NCBI RefSeq assembly: GCF_003324165.1
Contig: NW_025407858.1
Coordinates: 236,463-300,462, forward strand
Direction: 5' to 3'
From: Naegleria lovaniensis
Lineage: Eukaryota > Heterolobosea > Eutetramitea > Acrasida > Naegleriidae
DNA: 64,000 nt
Below, in pieces: positions 55,429-64,000 of this stretch (the first letter of the stretch is position 1; each line of letters starts with the position of its first letter). The notes under the pieces are model-generated. The model made no database searches, had not been told where the DNA came from, and saw only the letters and a list, made by a program, of their open reading frames with translations. The position numbers were made by a program, and so were the translations under genes.

Positions 55429-58398
55429 ATGCATCAACAACACTCTTCGCATCATCACACATACAAAGTTGGAGATTTTCTAGAGAACCCATCGTCGTGT
55501 GTCATTAAACAAGGAGCATTCAAACAAAAGAATAGTCTTTTTTCAACATGGAAAGTTCATTCCTACATGTTTGACGGACATTGTTTGTACCGTGTGAAAC
55601 ATCATACTCAAGGTTTGTGTTGAGACTTGTTTTGCAAAGAAAATGACCTTCATTGCAACCAGGAGTGGAAGTAAGAGAAATTTTTCCATTGAACACTCCT
55701 CTCAATGCCAGCAGATATGACATTTTAGTGACACAAATCATTTCAGCAGAAGATATAACTGGCAAGAAAAACACCATTGGATTCTTTTTTGATGAAAATA
55801 AGCAGAAATATGGAAATCATCATTTGGGAGAACATGCTGCAAAAATTATCGCAGAAATGGATGAATTACTCGATGAAAAGAATGTAAATTCGAAAAGTCA
55901 TGAAACCATGTCAGCAAGTGAACGAAAAAAGTTATTGGCTCCTAAATTTTTAATGGCCAGTTCCGCAGAGGAGAAGAAACTTTGGATGAATATTCTGACT
56001 CAACATTTGCAACAAGTGGTGGAAATGAATAATAATTCAAACTCTGCACAAGTGAGTGCAATATTGTCAACGATTGAGGCAATGATTGATATTGTTGTCG
56101 TGAGTGATGCATTTGGAACCATAACAGCATACAATACACAAGCAGAGAGTTTTTTTGGATATAAAAAGAAAGATGTGATTGGTAAAGATATTAAAATTTT
56201 AATGCCATTTGAGGTGGCGAAGAATCATGATGAATTTATGCAACGATTTAGAAAAACAGGTAAGTGTGAATTTCAATTTGATCATATCGAATGAATTCCA
56301 CGACATCAAATGAACTACTATTAATCATGACCAATCAAATGAACCATATTCTCTGAATGAACTCATGACATCAAATGAACCATTCTCACTGATCAAATAT
56401 ATATATTCAAAACAAATTATTTTAATAGGAAACAAACATTTAATAGGAAAACCTCGTGCACTCCCTGCCAAGTTATCCAATGGTCAAGTTCAAGAAGTGA
56501 GGTTATCTTTGGGAGAAATTCCAGGAAGCACTGATCGAGATAAATATCGATTCATGGCAGTCATGAGAAGACAGTCCTCTTCTGTAACGTCGTCTTCTCC
56601 CAAATCCAACACATCATCTACAACAACGTCACCATGGCAAACGTTAACCACTCAAACAACAAACCATACAACGAATCCATCCATTCATAATTCCTCATCC
56701 ATACCCAATCTATCTCTACATTCATCAAAATCAGGCCCTAAATTACTCTCACCTCAAAGCTCTAACTCTCTACATGGCTCATTCATGAACTCGGATCATT
56801 TTGATGTGATTGCTCAAAGATTAAATGTTCCATACTCGGTAGAAGAAGTCAAAGTTTCAAAGAATCAACACATTAATCAAGAAATATTTGAAGCTCACCA
56901 TCACATTTATGATTTGTACAAATCCATTCATTCTACTCTCAACAAGTATGGTCACAGTGTCAATCAAAGTTTTAAGAAAGATTACTCTACATTGGAAAAG
57001 AAATTCCATCAACTTGAAGAGAAAATCAAACATTTGGAAATATCCAATGCCCACATGCTTGCCAATATTCAACATCAGAAAAAGGTCATTGACTTTTTGG
57101 AAACAAAAACAGATGCCATGTACAAGGAAAAACATTCTGTCCAAGTGAAAACAGACATGGCAGATAGGTCGCACAAACAACAATTCCTCAAGTCACCCAA
57201 TCTCGAAACCTTGGGCCTTGATCCACAACAACTTGTCGCATCACCAAGATCTACACACTTTTTAACAAGTCTTTCAAATTTAGTGAAAGATCAAGCAGAA
57301 TTTACAGATGTTCTGCAGAATGATTATGCTCTCAAATACTTTATGAAATTCTGTGCACAAGAATTATCTCTTGAAAATGTTAAATTGTATTTATATTTAA
57401 CCAGATTTTATTTACCTGAAGCTAAGAAAGATCTTAAAAAAGCAAAGATCATGCGACAATACGTCATTGACACATTTATTGTACATGGTGCACCTTTTGA
57501 AGTTAATTTATCTTCATTGAACCGAAAGAAGCTGTTAGAAAAATACTATAAATTGAGAGACTATGAAATGGAAAAGGAATTGGAAGAAAAACAACACATG
57601 GAAGATTACATTCATAGAACATTTAATAGTGAAAATACAACAAGACACAGTCATTCACAACATGATGAAGAAGACACTCTTTCAGATGGTAGTAGTGAAA
57701 ATTCAGAAATGGAATTACTCTTTATCGATCACGAGCACTCAAAATCCAAAATTTCACATCCACACCATGCCCATCGATCACAATCTGTGAGTAGTGGAAG
57801 TGACGACTCGAAATCGTGCACCGGTGAAGAAAAACAACTTGGAAGTGATCATGACTCTGCCACTACCACTACCACAACAACTTCAGGATCTGTTGATGGA
57901 GATGATTTGGCCACGATTCATGATGGATGTGAAGAGGAGGAAGATGGAATGGATGAAAATACAATTATACATGAACACTCGAGGCGAACTACTGAACAAG
58001 ATGATCATTCATCTCAAACTGTTCTTGCAAGTTATATCAAGCAAATGAGAAGAAAGAGTGACTCATTTCTAAATGTATCGACAACAACCACGTCAGACCC
58101 TTCGACCACACCTTCTGCATTGGATTCCAACAATGTTAGTAATCGAAGAGGTGGTACTGGTGGCACTTCTTCCATGGAAAGAACCATTCCTAACATTGCC
58201 ACTCTCATATACGACTTGGAAGAAGGTGAAAAATTCTTTGATGATTTGTTAATTCAAATTAAGGGAGTCATGATGGATACATTTATGAGATTTATTAGAT
58301 CTGAAGAGTATATTGAAATGAAAGAAGAAATTAGAAGAGTTCACAAAGCAGAAATGGAGTTGATTCAAATGAAATTGAATTCCTCAATCAAGGTGTAA
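55429..58398 (+). CDS. PH-PAS-RGS signalling protein
   Basis: Exons 55429-55612, 55663-56259 and 56429-58398 join in frame (916 residues; donors GTTTGT and GTAAGT). A PH-like start (CVIKQGAFKQKNSLFSTWKV, then HSYMFDGHCLYRVKH) spans the first junction and ends with an amphipathic helix (SAEEKKLWMNILTQHLQQ). A PAS domain follows at about 200-260 (IDIVVVSDAFGTITAYNTQA, ESFFGYKKKDVIGKDIKILM). An RGS domain begins near 550 (FTDVLQNDYALKYFMKFCAQ, LYLYLTRFYLPEA), is split by about 200 Ser/Asp/Thr-rich residues, and ends with FFDDLLIQIKGVMMDTFMRF. PH binds membrane lipid, PAS senses a ligand or partner, and RGS acts on Galpha. This makes it the third RGS gene of the window. Confidence 0.85.
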
Positions 58399-58682
58399 AA
58401 CATGAATTGCATAACCTGACACTAGTGATTTTTTAGGATACTTTTAAGAGGTTTTAGTATGGTTACTTTCATTAGTGACACACATGCGATGGGTCATGCA
58501 TTGTAGCCATGTATGTTATGTGCTTGTCAAAGAATTGTTTTGATCAATCATGCCAATTTCGTTTTGACCTTCCACGTGCAGTTCCAGTTTTTCCAAAGTT
58601 TGAAAACCAACTTCAAAAAAACCAAATTTTAAAACACAAAAAAATACGCAACCACTTGTTCTCACACATCTCTTCTTGATTC

Positions 58683-59603
58683 ATGACTCCGAACAAAGAA
58701 GAATCAGTTCATCTCATTACAAATAATTATCAAGAACAATTAGTAGGAATACTATGCCAAGTAAAATCAGTTGTAACAGAATCACCAACACAAAAAAAAC
58801 AAATAGCTGTGCTTTGTCATGGATTAGCTTGTCATAAAAATTATTTTATTTTCCCAAGAATGGAGAGTGAAGATTATGATACTTTTAGATTTGATTTTTC
58901 TGGTAATGGAGAGAGTGATGGTGAATTCTCGTATGCTAATTATGCTAAGGAGGTTGAAGATTTACACTGTGTTATGAATTACCTTAAAGAGAAATTAGGT
59001 TACTTTAAAATTTCAATTATTGGACATTCAAAAGGTGGAAATGTAGTATTGCAATATGCTAGCAAATATCCCAAAGAGTTGCAACATGGAATTGTGGTAA
59101 ACATTTCTGGAAGATTTGACATGAGCAAAACGCCATTACATCGATTTACAGAGAGTGAAAGATATCAATTGGAAAATGAAGGACAATTCCTATGGAAGAT
59201 TTTAACAATAGATCGATCACTTTGTGTCAAGAATGTCTCAAACGACAAGACAGGACAAGACAATCATGAAGATGGCGAAATAACAAGAAGGTGCTATGTG
59301 ACAAAAGAAGCGCTCAAAGAAAGAGAGTTATTGGACACAAAAATTGAATTGAATCCTCAGTATCCATTAAACATCTATTCTGTGCACGGGGATGAAGACG
59401 ATGTTATTCCTTTTCAAGATAGTCAAGACTTGAATGAATACTTGTTGAAACAGATGAGAGAAAAGAATTTAGCAAATGGTTTTTCGCATCAAGTAATTGG
59501 TGTTACTGGAGCAAATCATTTCTTTACTGGTCAACAGGAAACGTTAATCAGAATTTTGAGAGACCTTTTGAGCCAAAACCATGAAGGAACAGCTGACAGT
59601 TGA
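58683..59603 (+). CDS. Alpha/beta hydrolase (serine aminopeptidase S33-like)
   Basis: A 306-residue single-exon alpha/beta hydrolase. The oxyanion-side motif is AVLCHGLACHKN; the nucleophile elbow is IIGHSKGGNVV (Ser in G-x-S-x-G); the likely acid is in VHGDEDDVIP and the likely His in VTGANHFF, so the triad is complete. The FDFSGNGESDGE segment is typical of the Hydrolase_4 group (monoglyceride lipase, feruloyl-esterase-like and S33 peptidase-like proteins). No signal peptide or membrane segment, so it is probably cytosolic. The substrate cannot be told from sequence. The BRK1 start lies 18 bases after its stop. Confidence 0.85.
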   Translation: MTPNKEESVHLITNNYQEQLVGILCQVKSVVTESPTQKKQIAVLCHGLACHKNYFIFPRMESEDYDTFRFDFSGNGESDGEFSYANYAKEVEDLHCVMNYLKEKLGYFKISIIGHSKGGNVVLQYASKYPKELQHGIVVNISGRFDMSKTPLHRFTESERYQLENEGQFLWKILTIDRSLCVKNVSNDKTGQDNHEDGEITRRCYVTKEALKERELLDTKIELNPQYPLNIYSVHGDEDDVIPFQDSQDLNEYLLKQMREKNLANGFSHQVIGVTGANHFFTGQQETLIRILRDLLSQNHEGTADS

Positions 59604-59620
59604 AAAATAAACACAAAAAA

Positions 59621-59924
59621 ATGAGTTTTATGGTAACAGCAACAAAGGAAGACTGGAAGACGAGAGACTACATCGAGGACGTCTCGTTATGTATTTTACA
59701 AGTGACAGAATTTCTCAACAAATTCGGTACGTACTCATCCTTTGGCTCACATCCCGTTGCTATAAAAACCCATCATCACAATTTTTTCTAATTTGAATTT
59801 CGGATCAACAGAAAAGAATATGAGAGTTAAACTTCTTGAATTGAATGAAAAATTAAACGATTTGGAAAGAAAGATGCAATATGTGGAAGCTGCAGTCAAC
59901 TCGATCGAACAAAACTCGCACTAG
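59621..59924 (+). CDS. BRK1: BRK1/HSPC300, SCAR/WAVE complex subunit
   Basis: BRK1 is the smallest subunit of the SCAR/WAVE complex, which links Rac to Arp2/3-driven actin branching. Exon 1 (59621-59726) and exon 2 (59812-59924) are joined through an 85-nt intron (GTACGT...CAACAG); 72 residues, the family length (about 75). Signatures are EDWKTRDYIEDVSLCILQVT and EFLNKF in exon 1, and MRVKLLELNEKLNDLERKMQ and YVEAAV in exon 2, matching human BRK1 block by block. The second exon is too short to appear as a long open frame. The ATG directly follows an A-run. Confidence 0.93.
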
Positions 59925-59973
59925 GATGATTAACGACAATGTGCATGTAAAATACATTTCACAACGTTTATAT

Positions 59974-61164
59974 TTACTTCTTCTTTTTGGATGGTCTGCC
60001 ATTTTTCAAATCCTTGCCAAACGAGAAAATAGCATCTAATTCTTTCACTTGAGCCTCTATCTCTGCCTCCAAAGACTTTAGGCTTTTTCCTTCATTCAAT
60101 ACCTTCATCATTGAATCTTTGAATTTATCTAAATCTTCATCAGTTTTTGCTCCAAACATATCTTTCAGCGCTTTTCGCATTTCTGGATTTTCAAAATCCT
60201 GGGCTACAGTATTGGCATCAAAATCCAGGTTCATATTAAAGTCATCCGAAGTGATCTGTTTCTTTTTCCTTGTTGACGAAGCAGATGATGAATTTGGTGA
60301 TGCTTGTGTTGTGTTTGTTGCTGGATGTTGGGTTGTGTGTTGTTGTTGAGCGTTTGAAGCTGTTCTTGAAGATGCCTGAGAGCTAGCTGAGGTAGCACCA
60401 ACTGCTCCAACCATGTTAGCTAAATTTGACATATCAAAACCTGTTTTACCATCTGCTTGAGTCTTGATAAAATCAAAAAGTGCTGGCTTATCGAATTCGT
60501 TCTTCAAAGATTTTAGATAATTCTCACCAAACATCTTGTATGCTTTCTTAGTTTCGTGGTCCATATCAGCTTCGTCCCAATTTTCGCTTGCTCCTTTCAA
60601 TTTTCCCTCTTCCATGGAGTCAAGCATGTCCTTGTATTGATCCCATCTTCCTTTAAGTCCCATATCCTGCAACATTTGTTGCATTTCCTTTTCCTCAAAT
60701 CCCATTTGTTCTGCAAATTTAGATGAGGAAGCTGCTGCACCAAAAGCCGAGGCGCCTGCTTGTGCTGCTTTTGTGCTTGGTGGAGTTTGTGGTTGAGATT
60801 TGCTGGTTGCTGATTTTGTACTTGAGGGTGTCTGTACTGTAGTTTTCTTTCGCTGTGGGGTTAGGATTTCTTCATCTTCTAACAAAGCTTGTAATTCATC
60901 AATTTCTTCTTGTTCTTTCGTACTCATTTTGGAATTAGTGGTTGTTGTGCTAGCCGGTGCTGCTTTAGTCTTGTTCTTTGATTGGAGAATGTGAGAAATG
61001 CCTCCATCTTTCCGAGCACCTTGAAAATGTATCATGGTACGATGTACATTTCTGATAGTGTTTTGCTGTGTCAATACAACCAATGTATTCTTTGAATTGG
61101 ATGACAAAGAGCGAGAAACACCTGAGTGAATCAAACAATAACGAAGTACCGAATTTTGAAACAT
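59974..61164 (-). CDS. Unknown protein with predicted mitochondrial presequence
   Basis: A 396-residue frame whose ATG follows an A-run. The first 45 residues (FQNSVLRYCLIHSGVSRSLS onward) are basic, hydroxylated and without acidic residues, as in a mitochondrial targeting sequence. Then come an acidic helix (EEIDELQALLEDEEI), a Ser/Thr/Pro/Gln-rich linker and a helical, Met/Lys/Glu-rich domain (FEEKEMQQMLQDMGLKGRWD, FGENYLKSLKNEFDKPALF). After a second low-complexity linker the C-terminal 90 residues are conserved-looking (NPEMRKALKDMFGAKTDEDL, EIEAQVKELDAIF) with a basic end. I do not recognise the family. Convergent with BRK1, 49 bases apart. Confidence 0.65.
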   Translation of the reverse strand: MFQNSVLRYCLIHSGVSRSLSSNSKNTLVVLTQQNTIRNVHRTMIHFQGARKDGGISHILQSKNKTKAAPASTTTTNSKMSTKEQEEIDELQALLEDEEILTPQRKKTTVQTPSSTKSATSKSQPQTPPSTKAAQAGASAFGAAASSSKFAEQMGFEEKEMQQMLQDMGLKGRWDQYKDMLDSMEEGKLKGASENWDEADMDHETKKAYKMFGENYLKSLKNEFDKPALFDFIKTQADGKTGFDMSNLANMVGAVGATSASSQASSRTASNAQQQHTTQHPATNTTQASPNSSSASSTRKKKQITSDDFNMNLDFDANTVAQDFENPEMRKALKDMFGAKTDEDLDKFKDSMMKVLNEGKSLKSLEAEIEAQVKELDAIFSFGKDLKNGRPSKKKK

Positions 61165-61312
61165 TTTTTAATTTTTAGTTTTCTTCAAACAACTCTCTGA
61201 TGATGAATTGGTGATGATTCGGGTTTTGGATGGTTTCACTCGTTTCAATTATTTGAAGAAATGGACTGCAACAATTTCAAATTATGTTTTTAAATTTGCA
61301 AATATATTCGCC

Positions 61313-61510
61313 TCATGAATAAGTGTATCGTTCGGGATGATTGGCCATTGCCAAATATAATGCAAAGGATGTTGGAACGGCTAATGCAAGTCTTCTGAGA
61401 TGAAGTCTGTTGATCTGAAAGAAGGCTGTGATTGCATTCTTCTTTCCGACAAATCGCTTGAAGCTCACCACCTTTGATTTCTGATTAGGTTGAGGTGCTT
61501 CTTTATTCAT
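61313..61510 (-). CDS. Small basic protein with one hydrophobic segment
   Basis: A 65-residue frame starting at an ATG. The first 40 residues are basic (NKEAPQPNQKSKVVSFKRFV) and are followed by LRRLALAVPTSFALYLAMAN, a probable single membrane segment, and a short tail (HPERYTYS). Size and charge resemble small inner-mitochondrial-membrane subunits, but no family can be named. Upstream on the same strand, ATGGCTGCTTTCACAGATAA followed by a GTAAAA donor-like site (61704-61684) could be an alternative first exon. Confidence 0.5.
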   Translation of the reverse strand: MNKEAPQPNQKSKVVSFKRFVGKKNAITAFFQINRLHLRRLALAVPTSFALYLAMANHPERYTYS

Positions 61511-61819
61511 ACTGATTGTTTAAATAATTTTTAATTCTGTTCCCGACTGTCTTCAGAGTCCAATTGTCGTGTCAACTTGGGCAAGTCTTTAGTATCAGGA
61601 CAGTCACTTCTCTCCCGTAACCCTCAAAACTAAAAGTAATAAACCACAAATAACACTGTCTTCATAACAAACTTGCAATTTTACCTTATCTGTGAAAGCA
61701 GCCATAAATAATTTGAATGGTTGTTTTCAAATATTCGCGCTCAAATCAAACTTAAAAAAATTCGTTGATTTCTTTGTAATTTATTTATTGAAAACCTTTT
61801 TAAAACGTTGGTCGGGATC

Positions 61820-62629
61820 ATGACTTCAAAAACACCTCTTTCCATTAACGTGGATGAGTTTATTGATGAGGAGGTCGAGGAGGAAGACCTTGCAGAAGAA
61901 GTAGTTTCAGCTAGGTCTCAACCCGCCGTCGAAATTACAGATGATCAAATTGTTGCGGATTTGTGGGAAGTGTTTAATTCAATTGACAAAAACCAGGATG
62001 GAGTTATAACTTTCATGGAGCTCAAAATAATGTTGAAGAGGTTAGGTCAATACAATTCCGATGCTGAAGTTCTCTCCATGATCAAAAACATTGCTGGTGA
62101 CAATGATTTGGTAGACTTTTCCAGCTTTTTGCGAGCATTTATGGATTCTTATAGGGACAGCGTTTTGAATGGAAGCGATGAAGAGATGGACCGAAAAGTG
62201 TTTGAAATTTTTGACGTAAATAAGGATGGAATGATTGAGGTAAGTAAAACACCAAAAACAGGATTGCTCGCAACTTGATGCTTTTGAGGACAGATTGAGG
62301 TACGTGCTTCCTTTTTTATTGCTTAACAATGTCCTAATATAGAACTAAGGAAATCAAAGAGATAATCCATGAGTACTGTATGGGAGATTTGGCAGAAGAT
62401 TTTACTGAGGACCGTATTGTGGAGTAAGTGTAGTGTTGTTGAGTAATTCGCTCTAATGAATTCACTACAACAATCCTTTTTCAAAATGGACAGCATGCTT
62501 CATTTGTTGGATACAAACTTTGATGGAGTGATTGATTTTAAGGTAAGTAAACTATTCCTTATCCACCCAATGTACTTAAATGGAGAATTGCAGGAATTCC
62601 GTAATTTGGCAAGGAGCAAAATTGCCTAA
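61820..62629 (+). CDS. Calmodulin/centrin-like EF-hand protein
   Basis: A four-EF-hand calcium protein with an acidic N-terminal arm (about 45 residues). EF1 loop DKNQDGVITFME is canonical; EF2 (AGDNDLVDFSSF) is degenerate; EF3 begins DVNKDGMIE at the exon 1 end; EF4 DTNFDGVIDFKE is canonical. Exons: 61820-62239, a possible 6-nt exon 62294-62299, 62350-62423, 62494-62542 and 62594-62629, all with GT-AG borders and consistent phase. The microexon supplies Ile-Glu so that EF3 reads as a full 12-residue loop ending in Glu; without it two loop residues are lost. The ORF that runs through the first donor (to 62278) is intronic read-through. About 193 residues, similar to calmodulin-like proteins and centrins with an extension. 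Confidence 0.8.
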
Positions 62630-62826
62630 CCATTTTGTGCTGCATATAACACATTGTGTCAATAATATACCTGAGGCCAAATTGTTGTTGGCGGATAAAA
62701 TTGTATGTGAGATTTGGAGGTTTCATCTGGCAACCCATTAATACAGAAAAAAACATTCATCGCATAGCTGAATAAACACAACTCTCAGATTCTCAAGATC
62801 CATTCGTATCTGGTCTGATATCAAGG

Positions 62827-64000
62827 ATGATGATTTTCAGCAACAAACGAGTTAAGGAGAAAGCATCAGAAACTCTAATGTCAAGAGTGGGCTCTAATGA
62901 TCATGGACGAGCCAATAGAAGGAGATTAAGCGTGTGTGTGGACCCCTCGGCAAACAATGTCGACTCGAATCATGAAATGTTGAGAAACATCTTCAAAATA
63001 TTCGACCGTGATGATGATGGCGTGATAAGGTAAGAGATTTGAATTTGTTGTGTGCTCTGTTTTCTAAGCCTTAGTAAAGACATGGCGAATTAAAATTATT
63101 ACTCAATGATCTTGGATACAAAATATCAATGCAAGAAGTGGACGAAATTATTAATCATTCAGGATCCAACGGCCACATTACGTTTGAAGAATTTATTGAC
63201 TTGATGATGATGGACGAAGCAAAATCTGAAAGCGATGAAGAGGATCAAAATACCAAAGTCTTTGGTATTGATGAACACATCCCGTTCATCGTTACCGACC
63301 AAGTTCATGACTCGTCCCTCGAGAATGGTTTTGTATTTCCTGCCTACGTCGAAGACGATGAAATTTCACATGAAACTTTTCACCGAACAAGTTGCAAGAG
63401 TGCCAATGAAAAGAATCGAATGATTGATAAGAGTTATTCGAAGCGAGCACTTTCAAAGAAGAGTATTCTTTTAGAGAATCAAGATGCGCCATCAGCATAC
63501 TCATCACCAACCAGCAATATAACAGTACCTTCCTCACATTCAACCATTTCAACAACGCCTACAGCATCCCCGACCAACAAGTCCAAGAATTGTCTCTTTC
63601 CAGATATCTCACCACCTAGAAATATTGTTCACAATAGTAGTAATAGCACTCCAAAGTCATCCTCTCCTCGCTCGAACGAGTGTCATGTATTGGATCAGGT
63701 CTTTGTTTCACAACCATCGTCACCAACTAGACCTAGATCCATTTCGACTGGTGGATCCAGTCCAACCCCTCGCTCTCCAACAAGAGAGAATGAATTGTAC
63801 AAGGCCAGTTTGGTCACTCGCTTGCCAGCAATTCCTTCTAACAATGACCAGCAGGGAAAAGGTTCCAATTTGTTGGATGCTTTAAAAAAACGACTTTCAA
63901 TCTTTAGTAATAACAACAACAGCAACAATCGATTGGATGTGTTGAGCACACCCCATTCCAAGTTACCACCAATATTGGATGTTAGTACTAGAGCAAGAAG
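62827..64000 (+). CDS. EF-hand protein with long disordered tail (partial at window end)
   Basis: Exon 1 (62827-63029) and exon 2 (63080 to beyond 64000) join as DDGVIR-HGELKLLLNDLGY through a 50-nt intron (GTAAGA...TAAAG). EF1 loop DRDDDGVIRHGE is canonical; EF2 is weak (HSGSNGHITFEE). After FIDLMMMDEAKSESDEEDQN the protein becomes Ser/Thr/Pro/Asn-rich with many SPP/SPT sites up to the window edge; no stop is reached. The N-terminus (NKRVKEKASETLMSRVGSND) is basic. The domain order suggests a calcium-regulated scaffold, but the remainder is missing. The gene follows the previous EF-hand gene in the same direction (197 bases), so tandem duplication followed by divergence is possible. Confidence 0.7.

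Noticed and set aside
62240-62278. C-terminus VSKTPKTGLLAT of the first EF-hand ORF
   Set aside because: It is translation through a GTAAGT intron; the EF3 loop and the EF4 hand continue in downstream exons.

Overview
The window reads as a nuclear contig from a free-living amoeboflagellate, most likely a Naegleria-type heterolobosean. This is inferred from the AT-rich sequence, closely packed genes on both strands, few and mostly short GT-AG introns (about 49-230 nt), Q/N/S/T homopolymer tracts, A-runs directly before many start codons, and the gene set (alternative oxidase, Miro, SCAR/WAVE subunit BRK1, ELMO, RGS signalling proteins, basal-body/flagellar type proteins). No prokaryotic operon logic is visible. 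One tRNA gene (Lys, CTT) lies at 8116-8188.

Layout. 1-8.0 kb: a possible transcription regulator, RAD51 paralog XRCC3, an SSX2IP/Msd1-type centrosomal coiled-coil protein and a metaxin. 8.1-16 kb: tRNA-Lys, then RNA and protein modification genes (NSUN2 m5C methyltransferase, METTL18 histidine methyltransferase, TruB-type pseudouridine synthase) around an ARM-repeat gene. 16-21 kb: a tail-to-tail pair of paralogous membrane RGS proteins. 21-31 kb: conserved housekeeping genes NMD3, mitochondrial Qri7/OSGEPL1, Miro, ribosomal protein eL19, RAMP4/SERP and EME1. 31-44.6 kb: an accessory stretch with a broken transposon-like gene, then AOX and an ELMO gene, an intact En/Spm (tnp2)-like transposase gene divergent from an unknown 506-aa gene, and 2.9 kb without a convincing gene. 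44.6-64 kb: a CCDC87-like 1593-aa protein, an F-box membrane protein, an intron-rich NHL/EGF receptor-like gene, a PH-PAS-RGS protein, an alpha/beta hydrolase, BRK1, two predicted mitochondrial or unknown proteins and two EF-hand genes, the last running off the window.

Recurrent themes are mitochondria (metaxin, Miro, AOX, Qri7), RNA modification, homologous recombination (XRCC3, EME1), heterotrimeric G-protein control (three RGS proteins) and actin/Rho control (BRK1, ELMO, Miro).

The most striking signal is technical or translational. In nine conserved genes the reading frame breaks at about 15 places, and each break is of the same kind: one base appears to be missing, often in a short homopolymer. 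Other long genes are perfectly open. Systematic base loss in the assembly is the simplest reading; programmed -1 frameshifting is the alternative to exclude. Other leads are a candidate 6-nt microexon completing an EF-hand, the RGS paralog pair, a possible two-gene En/Spm-like element, and a short AOX gene with a gap in its core.
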